Positions 1-8,249 of a DNA stretch of 64,000 bases are shown piece after piece. This stretch comes from Palsa-504 sp963744575 (GTDB lineage Bacteria; Actinomycetota; Actinomycetes; Streptosporangiales; Streptosporangiaceae): contig CAVUUF010000008.1 in the NCBI GenBank assembly GCA_963744575.1, positions 62,001-126,000 of the forward strand. Reading direction: 5' to 3'. The notes below the pieces were generated by a model, which saw only the letters and a program-made list of their open reading frames with translations, did no database searches and was not told the origin of the DNA. The translations under genes and the position numbers were made by a program. Position 1 is the first letter of the stretch, and each line of letters begins with the position of its first letter.

Positions 1-321
1 GGCCTTCCCGCCCGGCCCGGCCGCGTCGAGCAGCGCCAGGTTGGCCCGGCCGGACAGGTGCGGGTAGGCGGCGGGTTCCTCGATCAGCGCGCCGATTTGC
101 GGCAGCACCTCGCGCGCGTGCCGGGGGATCGGCCGGCCCAGCACCTCGATCTGGCCGCCGGTCGCGTAGACCAGGCCGAGCAGCATGCGGACCAGCGTGG
201 TCTTGCCCGATCCGTTCGGGCCGAGCAGGCCGTACCGGTCGCCGGCCCGTACCTCGAGGTCCACCGACCGCACCGCGGTGACGGCGCCGTAGCGCTTGGT
301 CAGAGCCCTGGTGACGATCAT
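1..321 (-). CDS. ABC transporter ATP-binding protein (partial, C-terminus outside window)
   Basis: The first 107 residues of an ABC ATPase are visible. The start MIVTRALTKRYGAVTAVR leads to the Walker A motif GPNGSGKT at residues 34-41, followed by the usual LLGLVYATGGQIEVLGRP segment. The Q-loop, signature and Walker B lie beyond the window edge. The ATG at 321 overlaps the stop of the upstream gene in an ATGA arrangement, so the two are probably translationally coupled. The segment resembles the ATPases of two-component drug or lipid exporters, but the substrate cannot be read from this part. The family call is firm; the specific role is not. Confidence 0.9.
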   Translation of the reverse strand, partial: MIVTRALTKRYGAVTAVRSVDLEVRAGDRYGLLGPNGSGKTTLVRMLLGLVYATGGQIEVLGRPIPRHAREVLPQIGALIEEPAAYPHLSGRANLALLDAAGPGGKA

Positions 322-1439
322 GACAAGGACACCTGCTGGGTCAGCGCGGTCGCCGCCTGCTCGAGCAGCTCCGCGCTGACCGTCCCGGCCAGCAAGAAGG
401 TGACGAAGAAGCCGGGCGGCCGGACGATGACCGCGTTGATCAGCGGCGCGCCGATCTCGGCCCCGGTCCCGCCCGCGATGTCCAGCGGCGCGCCGCCGGC
501 CGAGACGGCGTCATGGACCAGGTTCTGGCCGGCCGGGCCGCGGATGCTGAGCACGACGAACGTGGCCAGCCCGCCCCCGTAGATCCCGATCTCCTCCAAC
601 CCGGGCAGCACCGGCTGCCGCACGCGTCCCGCCAGCTCGGCGGGCAGGGCCACCAGCCCCAGGTCACTGAGCGCTCCGGCCAGGTTGCCTGGGCTGGTCA
701 TGGTGAACCCGGTGCCGGAGGCGCGCACCGGAGTCAGCACCTCCGGATCCGGGTGCCACCGGCTGACCTGGAAGAACTGGCTCATCAGCGCCGGGACGGC
801 CGAACCGCGGGTGAAGATCTCGACCATCAGCGGCAGCCCGCTCGACGGGTCGGCCCAGATGTCGACGTGCCCGACGGTGGAGGCCGGGTCGGCGGGCGTC
901 ATCCGCAGCCCGGCCGCGCTCTGGCCGGCGACCCGCAGCGACGCGATGACACTGAACCTGGCCTGCCGGCCCGCCACCGACAGCAGCCGCACCGCCAGGG
1001 CCGCCGGCACCAGGTCGGCTGGGCGCGGCAGCCGGAACGTCTGCCGGCCGCGGACCTCGGTGAGCAGCTGATCGGCGGAATCCCAGATGTAGGAACGGCA
1101 GCCGCCGAGCTCGTAGGTGTCGCGCTCGCCCGCGTCGGAGAGCACGTCGACCCGCCACCGGGTCGGCGTCGCCTGCCAGACCCGCATCTTCGTCACGCCG
1201 TCGAGCAGCGAGGTCAGGCTGGTCAGGCCCGGCAGTGACGGCAGCCCGAACGTCGCGTTGCTCTCCGCGTAGCCGGCGAAGGACTCGCCCGCCGAGGCCA
1301 GGATGCGCCCGCGGAGCTGGCTGGCGGTCAGCGCGGGCACGCTCACCGGTAGCGCGCTGGCGATCACCGGCAGCCCGCAGAGCACGGCCAGGCCGACGGC
1401 CACCACCGCCCACCTGCGCACGATCTGGGTCGTCACCAA
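318..1439 (-). CDS. Secreted or membrane-anchored LolA/RseB-like protein
   Basis: This is a 373-residue protein with an N-terminal hydrophobic segment (about residues 9-30, WAVVAVGLAVLCGLPVIA) that acts as a signal peptide or anchor, followed by an extracytoplasmic domain. The stretches MRVWQATPTRWRVDVLSD, TYELGGCRSYIWDS and the DIWADPSSGLPLMVEI region match the outer-membrane lipoprotein-carrier (LolA/RseB) fold, which binds acyl chains. The start is TTG at 1439 or GTG at 1436; neither has a clear Shine-Dalgarno sequence. The ATGA overlap with the ABC ATPase suggests the two work together, perhaps in sensing or moving a lipid-like substrate. Assignment rests on pattern recognition, and the ligand is unknown. 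Confidence 0.75.
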   Translation of the reverse strand: MVTTQIVRRWAVVAVGLAVLCGLPVIASALPVSVPALTASQLRGRILASAGESFAGYAESNATFGLPSLPGLTSLTSLLDGVTKMRVWQATPTRWRVDVLSDAGERDTYELGGCRSYIWDSADQLLTEVRGRQTFRLPRPADLVPAALAVRLLSVAGRQARFSVIASLRVAGQSAAGLRMTPADPASTVGHVDIWADPSSGLPLMVEIFTRGSAVPALMSQFFQVSRWHPDPEVLTPVRASGTGFTMTSPGNLAGALSDLGLVALPAELAGRVRQPVLPGLEEIGIYGGGLATFVVLSIRGPAGQNLVHDAVSAGGAPLDIAGGTGAEIGAPLINAVIVRPPGFFVTFLLAGTVSAELLEQAATALTQQVSLS

Positions 1440-1684
1440 GATCCGCGCAAGACGGTTACCGGTGGGACAAGATGGTCACTTGGTCCATTTAGCCCAGACA
1501 CCCAATAACGGTACGATAGCCACCGGTCCGAGACGTGGTCACCCCGGATCCGGCGGATCACGTTGCCCGAGTCGTGGCAGCGTGCCTTGCAGGGCTCCGG
1601 TGCGGCTATGTAACGGAGCGTAGTCAAGGTTCGGCCCGAACGGACCGGGACGAGCGTCCGGACCCGCCAGGTAGCCTCGCGGTC

Positions 1685-1991
1685 ATGACGATTCAGGTCT
1701 GGCTTCCCGGGCCGGATTCGGTTGCCCTGATGGGCGGCCTGCCCGACGGGGTGACCGCTGCTCGCGGAGCTGCGGTCCGGCCGGCTGCGCGCCGCGCTGG
1801 ACGTCACCGACCCCGAGCCGCTCCCGCCCGGGCACCCGCTGTGGTCCGCGCCCGGGCTGCTGCTCACCCCGCACGTGGCCGGGGCCTCCACCGATGCCCT
1901 CCAGCGGGCCATGGCCATCGTCGGCGACCAGCTCGCCCGCTACGCGGCGGGCCAGCCGCTGCGCAACGTCGTCGGCGCCGACGGTTATTAG
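1685..1991 (+). pseudogene. D-2-hydroxyacid dehydrogenase remnant with internal deletion
   Basis: The ATG at 1685 opens a normal-looking N-terminus (MTIQVWLPGPDSVALMGG) for about 24 codons. The sequence then jumps, in another frame, to the C-terminal end of a D-2-hydroxyacid/phosphoglycerate dehydrogenase: LRAALDVTDPEPLPPGHP, then LLTPHVAGAS with the family's catalytic His, ending ...RNVVGADGY at the TAG at 1989-1991. The family is usually about 310-330 residues, so roughly two thirds, including most of the NAD-binding domain, is missing. It cannot make an active enzyme. psuG starts 10 bp after the stop. Confidence 0.82.
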
Positions 1992-2000
1992 AATCGTCGC

Positions 2001-2933
2001 GTGTCTTCCCTGGTAGAGGTGTCCCCGTCGGTCGCCGCCGCGCTGGCGGCCGGCTCGCCGGTGGTCGCGCTGGAGTCCACGATCATCTCGCACGGCCTGC
2101 CGCGCCCGGGTAACCGGGCCGCGGCCCAGGAGTTCGAGGCGATCCTCGGCCGCCACGGCGTGACCGCGGCCACGATCGCGCTCATCGACGGGGTGCCGAA
2201 GATCGGCCTGACCCCGGACGAGCTCGACCGCATCGCCACGGACGAATCGGTGGTCAAGGTCAGCAGCCGTGACATCGCCATCGCGGTGGCCAGGAAGGTG
2301 ACCGGCGGCACCACCGTGGCGGCCACGTCCGCGCTGGCCGCCCGGGCAGGCATCCGGGTGTTCGCCACCGGTGGCCTCGGCGGCGTGCACCGCGGCGCGG
2401 GCGAGACCTTCGACGAGTCGGCCGACCTGACCGTGCTATCCCGGACGCCGGTCACGGTGGTCTCGGCCGGGGTGAAGTCCATCCTGGACATCCCGGCCAC
2501 GCTGGAGCGGCTCGAGACGCTCGGCGTCGCCGTCGTCGGCTACCGGACCTCGCGCTTCCCGGCGTTCTGGCTCTCCGATTCCGGCTGCGATCTGGACTGG
2601 CGTGCCGACTCCCCGGAGGAGATCGCCAGCATCATGGCGGCCAGGGAGGCGTTCGGCGAGCAGTCCGCGCTGCTCGTCGCCAACCCGGTGCCGCCCGGCA
2701 GGCAACTGGACCCGCAGGTGCTCGACGCCGCGCTGACCGACGCGCTGGCCGCCGCGGCCGCGCGGGACATCCGGGGCAAGGCGGTCAGCCCCTTCCTGCT
2801 CGACTGGATCCAGCGGGTCACCGGCGGGGCCAGCGTCCAGGTCAACCTGGACATCGCCCGGGGAAACATCGACCTCGCCGCCCGGATCGCGGCCGCCTGG
2901 TCCGGACGATCCGCCCTGCCCGTTGTCCCCTGA
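2001..2933 (+). CDS. psuG: Pseudouridine-5'-phosphate glycosidase
   Basis: This 310-residue protein matches PsuG along its whole length. PsuG cleaves the C-C glycosidic bond of pseudouridine 5'-phosphate to uracil and ribose 5-phosphate in the cytosol. Family landmarks are visible: VALESTIISHGLPRPGN with the conserved Glu, VVKVSSRDI with a conserved Lys, GGVHRGAGETFDESADL, and VSAGVKSILDIPATLE with the second Lys. The GTG start at 2001 lacks a strong Shine-Dalgarno sequence. The stop lies inside the start region of the sugar kinase, so the two genes form a pseudouridine salvage operon. Length is normal for the family. Confidence 0.95.
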   Translation: MSSLVEVSPSVAAALAAGSPVVALESTIISHGLPRPGNRAAAQEFEAILGRHGVTAATIALIDGVPKIGLTPDELDRIATDESVVKVSSRDIAIAVARKVTGGTTVAATSALAARAGIRVFATGGLGGVHRGAGETFDESADLTVLSRTPVTVVSAGVKSILDIPATLERLETLGVAVVGYRTSRFPAFWLSDSGCDLDWRADSPEEIASIMAAREAFGEQSALLVANPVPPGRQLDPQVLDAALTDALAAAAARDIRGKAVSPFLLDWIQRVTGGASVQVNLDIARGNIDLAARIAAAWSGRSALPVVP

Positions 2934-3939
2934 CCCACTCGCGACCCCCCGCGTCCCCACCACCCACCGCGTCCTGGTCTGCGGGGACGTGATCAACGAC
3001 ATGCTGGTGAAGCCGCTCGACGGCGTCGCGCCGGGCAGCGACACTCCGGCCACGGTCCTGCTCCGCCCCGGCGGCGCCGCGGCCAACCAGGCCGCCTGGA
3101 TGGCACATCTCGGCGTCGACGTGGAGTTCGCCGGCCGGGCCGGCGCCCGTGACGTGGCGTACCACCGGCGCGAACTGGCCCGCGCGGGGGTACGCGCGCA
3201 CCTGGCCGCCGACTCCGAAGCCGAGACCGGGTCGATCGTGGTCATGGTCGCGCCGGACGGCGAGCGGACCATGGTCACCGACCGGGGCGCGAACCTGCGG
3301 CTGCGCCGCTCGGACATCCCGGCCGCCCTGCTCGACGGCGCGGCGGCGCTGCACCTGACCGGGTACACGTTCTGCGAGCCGCCGCTGCTCGAGGTGGCGC
3401 TCTGGCTGCTCGGGCAGGCCCGGGCCCGCGGGCTGGCCGTCACCATCGACCCGGGTTCGGCGGCGTTCCTGGCCCGGATGAAGCCGGCCGCGTTCCTGCG
3501 CTGGACCGAAGGCGCCGCGCTCTGCTTCCCGAACCGCGACGAGGCCGCGGTGCTCACCGGCGAAACCCGGCCACTGGCCATGGCGGCCCGGCTGAGGCGG
3601 CACTACGGCGTCGTCGTGGTGAAACTCGGCGGCGCGGGCTGCGTGCTGGCCATCCCCGGCGAGACCCCGGTCCTGATCCCCGCGTCCCCGGTGCGCGCCG
3701 TGGACACCACTGGCGCTGGCGACGCCTTCTGCGGCGCCTTCATGAGCAAATGGCTGGCCAGTGCCCGCCCAGCGCCCTCGCCCGCCGGCTCCGCCGCGGA
3801 CCTGGCCGGCTCTGCCGCGGACCTGGTCGGCTCCGCCGCGGACCTGGCCGGCTCCGCCGCGGACCTGGCCGGCGCGGCCCGGTTCGCCGTGCAAGTCGCC
3901 GCCACCGTGGTGACCCGCTTCGGCGCTCGCCCGGTGTGA
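2923..3939 (+). CDS. psuK: PfkB-family pseudouridine kinase with a repeat-expanded C-terminus
   Basis: This is a 338-residue ribokinase/PfkB-fold kinase. It has the N-terminal RVLVCGDVINDMLV strand, the substrate-binding GGAAANQAAWMAHLGV motif, and the ATP/anion-hole motif DTTGAGDAF at residues 261-269 with its catalytic Asp. It sits in an overlap with psuG, so the natural substrate is pseudouridine. The TTG at 2923 is the only start that keeps the conserved first strand, and it overlaps the psuG stop. Oddly, after the GAGDAF motif the protein carries four 7-residue repeats (G-S-A-A-D-L-A/V, residues about 288-315), which lengthen the helix region that normally holds one such segment. Confidence 0.88.
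   Translation: MSPDPLATPRVPTTHRVLVCGDVINDMLVKPLDGVAPGSDTPATVLLRPGGAAANQAAWMAHLGVDVEFAGRAGARDVAYHRRELARAGVRAHLAADSEAETGSIVVMVAPDGERTMVTDRGANLRLRRSDIPAALLDGAAALHLTGYTFCEPPLLEVALWLLGQARARGLAVTIDPGSAAFLARMKPAAFLRWTEGAALCFPNRDEAAVLTGETRPLAMAARLRRHYGVVVVKLGGAGCVLAIPGETPVLIPASPVRAVDTTGAGDAFCGAFMSKWLASARPAPSPAGSAADLAGSAADLVGSAADLAGSAADLAGAARFAVQVAATVVTRFGARPV
3784..3867 (+). repeat. Four 21-bp tandem repeats inside psuK
   Basis: Four copies of a 21-bp unit (gccggctccgccgcggacct plus g) run head to tail at 3784-3804, 3805-3825, 3826-3846 and 3847-3867, with only one base change each in copies 2 and 3. A fifth partial copy begins at 3868. The unit is a multiple of three, so copy-number changes would keep the reading frame. 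Confidence 0.95.
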
Positions 3940-4058
3940 CGACATAACCGCCGGGAGGGTGAGGACGCCGACACGTCCGGCAGGCATGCTGGCGGTACAC
4001 TCGAACAGCGGACCGGGAGGCGTAACCGTGGTCGGATCACGGAGACCGGGGGACGGCC

Positions 4059-4703
4059 ATGGTCCTTAATCTTGTCCTGATCGGCGTGGTGGTGGCCCTC
4101 GACCCGCTGCCGCTGACGGCGTTCCTGGTCGTGCTGCCGTCCAGGCGCGGCGCCCGCAAAGGGGCGGCGTTCGTGTTCGGCTGGCTGGTGTCCCTGGCCA
4201 TCGTGGTCACCATCACCGTGCTGGCTACCGGCAACAACCCGCCCAGGCCGGCCACGGCACCCTCCCTGGCCGCGCTGGCGGTGAAGATCGCGATCGGCGT
4301 GGTCCTGGTAATGATCGCGGTCCGGCACATCCGGGCCCGGGGACGGCCGAAGAAGCCGCCCAAGTGGCAGCAGCACGTGGACAACATGTCCCCGTGGTTC
4401 GCCATGGCCCTGGCCCCGACGCTGCAGCCCTGGGTCCTGATCGGCGCGGGCGCCGCCACCGTGGTGGAGGCCAAGCTGTCCAGCTGGGCGAGCTTCCTCG
4501 CGCTGTTCCTGTACTGCGTGCTGGCCTCGGCGTCCTACCTCGCCATGGAGATCTACGCTGTGTTCAGGCCCGGTGAGAGTCAGGCGCTCCTAGCCCGGTT
4601 CCGGACCCGGATCGACACCCACACCGACCAGGTGATCATCGTCGGCAGCATGATCCTCGGGTTCTGGCTGATCGCCAACGGCATCTACGTGATCGTGGCC
4701 TGA
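4059..4703 (+). CDS. GAP-family six-helix membrane protein (copy 1)
   Basis: This 214-residue integral membrane protein has about six hydrophobic segments and the GAP (Sap, sulfolipid-1-addressing protein) family pattern: the start LVLIGVVVALDPLPLTAFLV, a central basic loop RARGRPKKPPKW, then ALAPTLQPWVLIGAGAATV, and a final helix ending the protein. A paralogue with the same layout lies at 60159-60803; both share the N-terminal DPLPLTAF/EPFPLTAF element, the TGNNPP turn and the LQPW motif. In mycobacteria the family is linked to glycolipid export. ATG 4059 is preceded by the weak GGGGGACGG element. It stands alone, and the cargo is unknown. Confidence 0.85.
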   Translation: MVLNLVLIGVVVALDPLPLTAFLVVLPSRRGARKGAAFVFGWLVSLAIVVTITVLATGNNPPRPATAPSLAALAVKIAIGVVLVMIAVRHIRARGRPKKPPKWQQHVDNMSPWFAMALAPTLQPWVLIGAGAATVVEAKLSSWASFLALFLYCVLASASYLAMEIYAVFRPGESQALLARFRTRIDTHTDQVIIVGSMILGFWLIANGIYVIVA

Positions 4704-4878
4704 GCGCGGTGTCAGGCGTCGCGGAACCGCAGCATCAGAGGCCGTGGTCGCCGCCTACGAATCGGGCCTGGTCGTGCCGGGGAGGGAACGTGGCTGACCA
4801 CGGCGGCCGGCTAGCGTCCGCGGTGCTCGCGCCGCCAGAGCAGGGCCAGGACCGCCCGATCACCGCTAGCGTGGGCCT

Positions 4879-6153
4879 ATGAGCGGGGACAGGGCGCCGT
4901 GGCCGGCCAGGAGACTGTTCCCGCTGCTCGCCGCCATCGCGATGACCGTCGCCGGGATGGCGGGCACGATGTGGGGCCCGCGCTACTACGGCAAGACCGC
5001 CTGGGCGCTGCCCGATGACCTATGGGGGACGCTGATCGCGGCCCAGCGGCTCGCGCACCTGAACCTGGCCGGCCTGTATACCTGGCCCACCCAGCTGGTC
5101 TCGCTGCCGGGAACGGCCCTCATCCTGGTCCCCGCCGCCGTCGTCATCGACGTGACCGGGCTCCGGCTGAGCCTCCCGGCGGCGCACGGCGCCTATCCGG
5201 CCGTCTGGCTGTTCGCCGGGCCCTACCAGGTGGCGGTCTCGGCCGTGGCCCTGTTCGCCGCCGACGCGATCGCGGAACGGCTCGGCGCGACGCGGCCCAA
5301 GCGCTTCTGGCTCGCCGCCGCGAGCGCCACCGCCCTGTGGAGCGTCACCATCCGCTGGGGCCACCCGGAAGACGCCGTCGCCACCGGGCTGCTGATGTAC
5401 GCGATCCTGGCGCTGGCCGACGCGAAGACCAGGCGGTCCGCCTGGCTGGCCGGCGCCGCGGTGGCCGTGCAGCCGCTCGTCCTGCTGGCGGTCCCGCTGC
5501 TGGTCGCCGTCGTCGAGCCGAGAAGGCTGGCCGGCTACCTCACCCGGGCGGCCGCGCCGCCCGTGCTGCTGCTGGCCGCCGCGGCGGCGGCCAACTGGAC
5601 GGCGACCATCCGCGCGGTCACCAGCCAGCCCAACTCCCCGCTCGTGGACCATCCCACGCCGTGGCTGTCCCTCTACCCGCATATGGCCGAGAACCAGGTG
5701 GCGGCCGGGCCCGCCAGGATCCTGGCCATCGTGGCGGCCTGTGGATGCGCGCTGGTGGTGGCCCGCCGCTGGCGGGCGGCACGGATCCTGCGGTCGGCCG
5801 GCCCGTGGGGCGGCCAGATGCTGGCAGAGCTGCTCTGGTGGACCGCGGTGACGCTCGCGCTGCGGTCGGTGTTCGAGCCGGTGATGGTGTGCTATTACCT
5901 GTGGCCGCCGCTGGCGGTGGCGCTCGCCGCCGCCGCCAGGGACTGGTCGCGCCTCCTCCCGACCGGGTGCGTCGCCGTAATGCTCACGTTCTTCTCGCAG
6001 ATCCAGTGGCGCAACCCGTGGGCCTGGTGGACGCCGATGGTGGCCTGCCTGGTGCTAGCCTTGTTCCTCGCCCGCGTCCGGCCCGGCGCCGGCCCGGCGC
6101 CGCAGGTGCTGCCAGAGCCGGGGGAGCAGCTCGCCGCTGACAGCGCGCCATGA
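4879..6153 (+). CDS. Polytopic membrane protein, GT-C/DUF2029-like
   Basis: This 424-residue protein is hydrophobic throughout, with about ten predicted membrane segments. Segments such as ALPDDLWGTLIAAQRLAHL near the N-terminus, the IRWGHPEDAVATGLLMYAI motif in the middle and the LRSVFEPVMVCYYLWPPLA segment near the end resemble actinobacterial polyprenol-phosphate-mannose-dependent (GT-C, DUF2029-like) glycosyltransferases or their relatives. The conserved H-P-E-D around residue 158 is the best candidate for a functional site. Start context (agcgtgggcct-ATG) is typical of weakly led or leaderless genes. No partner genes lie nearby; the enzymatic role is inference. Confidence 0.7.
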   Translation: MSGDRAPWPARRLFPLLAAIAMTVAGMAGTMWGPRYYGKTAWALPDDLWGTLIAAQRLAHLNLAGLYTWPTQLVSLPGTALILVPAAVVIDVTGLRLSLPAAHGAYPAVWLFAGPYQVAVSAVALFAADAIAERLGATRPKRFWLAAASATALWSVTIRWGHPEDAVATGLLMYAILALADAKTRRSAWLAGAAVAVQPLVLLAVPLLVAVVEPRRLAGYLTRAAAPPVLLLAAAAAANWTATIRAVTSQPNSPLVDHPTPWLSLYPHMAENQVAAGPARILAIVAACGCALVVARRWRAARILRSAGPWGGQMLAELLWWTAVTLALRSVFEPVMVCYYLWPPLAVALAAAARDWSRLLPTGCVAVMLTFFSQIQWRNPWAWWTPMVACLVLALFLARVRPGAGPAPQVLPEPGEQLAADSAP

Positions 6154-6182
6154 GGCGATCTCCCCGGCCGACAGCAGGGTGA

Positions 6183-6380
6183 CTGTCCGGGGTCATCGCC
6201 TTGGGCTTCACCGTGGCCGACTCGGCCGCGCTCGACGCTGCAGAGACCGAGCTCGAGCGGTCCGGCATCAGCGTGCACCGCGGGTCGGCCGCCGAAGCCA
6301 GGTCGCGGCGGGTGCGCGAGTTCATCGCCTTCGATGACCCGTTCGGCAACCGGCTTGAGCTGGTGACCCAGCAGGAGACG
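6183..6380 (+). pseudogene. VOC/glyoxalase-superfamily fragment
   Basis: An open stretch that follows an in-frame stop at 6180 encodes GVIALGFTVADSAALDAAE, then SGISVHRGSAAEA and REFIAFDDPFGNRLELVTQQ. This is the last strand-helix-strand unit of a vicinal-oxygen-chelate (extradiol dioxygenase or glyoxalase-like) protein, with the terminal metal-ligand Glu in NRLELV. No start codon or first half of the domain is present. After about 6380 the frame continues into non-homologous Arg-rich sequence to a stop at 6599. It is most simply a truncated remnant. Confidence 0.65.
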
Positions 6381-6608
6381 GTGGGCCGCCCGGTGGCCTT
6401 CAGCCGGGGCGCCGGGTCACACCGTTGTCGTCGCCGGGCGGCCTGCCGCCCGGATAAGGGGCCGCGGGTGAGGCGGGCGGGACGAGTGAGGCGGACGGGG
6501 CGCACCGGACAGCCCGCCCTCGCGAACGCGTCGCGACGGTGTCATGGCGCCCGGAGCCCGCCTGCCGCGCGCACGTTCGCCCGGGCCGGCTGCGGGTAGG
6601 TTTCAGGG

Positions 6609-7532
6609 ATGACGGACGCCAATACGCCGCCCGCGGCGCACGTGGCGGCGCCGGGGACCGAGAAGCCGCGCCGCTTCCGTCCGAAGCTGCGCTACGAGCT
6701 GATCGACTGCGGGCTGCATGGCCACGAGATCCTGGGCATGGACGCGGCCGCGCTACGCCCCGAAGATGAACTGTTCGCCCGCGAGTCCGGTGGCCTGCGC
6801 TGGTACCGGTGCCTGCGCTGTGACTCGTGGCTGGCGCTGCCCCCACCCGATCACCCGGCCCTTAAGTACCCGCCCGCCCGTGACGAGATCGCCCTGCCGT
6901 TGCGCGGCAAGCCGCTGCGCGACCGCTACGTGCTGCGGCTGATCGCCATCGACCGCGCATTTCACTTCCTGATCCTGGCCGCGCTCGCCGCCGCGGTCCT
7001 GCTGTTCGCGAGCGACCGCGCCGCGCTGAACGCGGAGTTCACCCGCGTCCTCAATGACCTGCAGGGTGGCGCCGGCGGCCCGATGGCGACCAGCCGCCAC
7101 GGCATCATCCATGACCTGCAGTACCTGTTCGCGGTCAGGATCGAGAACCTGTACCTGGCCGGCGCTGCCATCGCCGCCTACGCGCTGCTAGAGGGCGTCG
7201 AGGCGGCCGGGCTCTGGCTGGGCAAGCGCTGGGCCGAGTACCTGACGTTCGTGGCCACGATCGTGTTCATCCCCTACGAGGTGTGGGAGCTGACCAAGGG
7301 CGTCACCGCGCTGAAGATCGTGGCGCTGGTCATCAACGTCGCCATCGCCGTCTACCTGCTCTACGCCAAGCGCCTGTTCGGCCTGCGCGGCGGCGGCAAG
7401 GCCGAGCGGGCCGAGCGCGAGACCGACACCGGCTGGCCCGCCATCGAGCGCGCCACTCCCCAAGGCACCCCCGCGCACCCCGCCCCCCAAGGCACCCCCG
7501 CGCACCCCACTTCCGGGTCCCCCGCCCCGTAA
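6609..7532 (+). CDS. DUF2127-type membrane protein with an N-terminal zinc-ribbon-like segment
   Basis: This is a 307-residue protein. Residues 30-75 hold a Cys/His pair pattern (C34-x2-H37, C68-x2-C71) typical of a small zinc ribbon. They are followed by four membrane segments (about 118-135, 180-203, 210-228, 236-255) in the DUF2127 arrangement, with the conserved FIPYEVWELTKG loop. The C-terminal 25 residues are low-complexity, with two copies of PQGTPAHP, and are encoded by 27-bp DNA repeats. ATG 6609 is preceded by AGGTTTCAGGG. Function is unknown; the ribbon suggests a regulatory or metal-sensing role, which is inference. Confidence 0.82.
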   Translation: MTDANTPPAAHVAAPGTEKPRRFRPKLRYELIDCGLHGHEILGMDAAALRPEDELFARESGGLRWYRCLRCDSWLALPPPDHPALKYPPARDEIALPLRGKPLRDRYVLRLIAIDRAFHFLILAALAAAVLLFASDRAALNAEFTRVLNDLQGGAGGPMATSRHGIIHDLQYLFAVRIENLYLAGAAIAAYALLEGVEAAGLWLGKRWAEYLTFVATIVFIPYEVWELTKGVTALKIVALVINVAIAVYLLYAKRLFGLRGGGKAERAERETDTGWPAIERATPQGTPAHPAPQGTPAHPTSGSPAP

Positions 7533-7540
7533 GGCACTTC
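7458..7540 (+). repeat. 27-bp tandem repeats spanning the stop codon
   Basis: Two near-identical copies (core CAAGGCACCCCCGCGCACCC) start their CAA at 7461 and 7488. A degenerate third copy begins at 7530 after a 15-bp spacer, where the CAA has become TAA and so forms the stop codon of the DUF2127 gene. Confidence 0.85.
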
Positions 7541-8008
7541 CGCGTCCCCCACCCCGCGGAGCGCTCCCGGGAACCTGTCCTAATCCCATCCGGACGGTAG
7601 CGGCCCGGCCAACCCGTCCCAGATACCCCGTCAGCTCCACCCGCCCCGCCACCCCCATCGCGGAGGCCCGGCCTCGCCGCCGGACCCGCTCGAAAACAGC
7701 ATCGACGTGGCATCGATGTCGCTATAGCAGCATCGATGCCACATCGTTGCTGCTGTGCAAAAGCGTTTTTCCGTAAAAGCTCGACTTTCCGCCGTGTAGC
7801 GAATGCTGGTCGTACTGATTATCGTATTAGCGCTACTGATGGGGCTAACGTGGCTGGCGAGAGACCAGCCGCACGTCAGAGCCGCCGTGCGCCGGAGCCG
7901 ACGGGCCAGCCGCCTGCCGCCCGCGCACCGGAGCCGGCCGGCCAGCCGTCGGCGCGCGGCAGCGGAAACCAGTAAAGCGGAACCAGTCGAGCGCCCGGCC
8001 CGGAATCG
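7533..8008. other. Gene-poor gap with an AT-richer core
   Basis: This 476-bp gap holds no gene that can be supported firmly. The first 150 bp are C-rich. The part from about 7690 to 7850 is clearly poorer in GC than its surroundings and holds a 56-bp palindrome (listed separately) and a possible short ORF from 7803. Such a drop in GC between convergent genes often marks a regulatory site or a scar of an inserted element. Confidence 0.6.
7697..7752. repeat. 56-bp imperfect palindrome built on CATCGATG
   Basis: Arms 7697-7722 and 7727-7752 (26 bp each, 22 matching) flank a TATA centre. The best-matched core is GTGGCATCGATG on the left against CATCGATGCCAC on the right. There is no T-run after it, so it is not an obvious intrinsic terminator. 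It could be an operator or a small hairpin element. Confidence 0.8.
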
Positions 8009-8249
8009 TCAGCCGTCCCACAAGGAGCCGAGGGCCGCGTCGACCTTGGTGCCCAGGGACCCGGCCGTCGGCAGGACCGGCGTCAGCGGGGCGGCGGTGG
8101 CGCTGTCGCAGACGGCCAGCGCCTCCGGCGGCAGGAAGCGGGTCAGCTGGCCGAACCCGTGCCGGTCATCGCGGCCCCGGCGATGGAGGTGCAGCCGCTG
8201 CGGCGCGTACAGGTACAGGTGGTCGCGGGCCCGGGTGAGCGCCACGTAG
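7803..8249 (+). CDS. Possible small single-pass membrane protein (doubtful)
   Basis: An ORF starting MLVVLIIVLALLMGLTWLAR would give one membrane helix followed by a very Arg-rich tail. The first 60 codons lie in the AT-richer part of the gap and use less GC-biased codons than neighbouring genes. The last 80 codons run antisense into the 3' end of the helicase gene, which argues against the full length being real. No Shine-Dalgarno sequence is evident. It may be a chance ORF or a remnant. Confidence 0.2.
   Translation: MLVVLIIVLALLMGLTWLARDQPHVRAAVRRSRRASRLPPAHRSRPASRRRAAAETSKAEPVERPARNRQPSHKEPRAASTLVPRDPAVGRTGVSGAAVALSQTASASGGRKRVSWPNPCRSSRPRRWRCSRCGAYRYRWSRARVSAT

Noticed and set aside
7736..7975. 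79-codon ORF after the palindrome
   Set aside because: No coding bias or motif, and it overlaps another weak ORF; likely chance.
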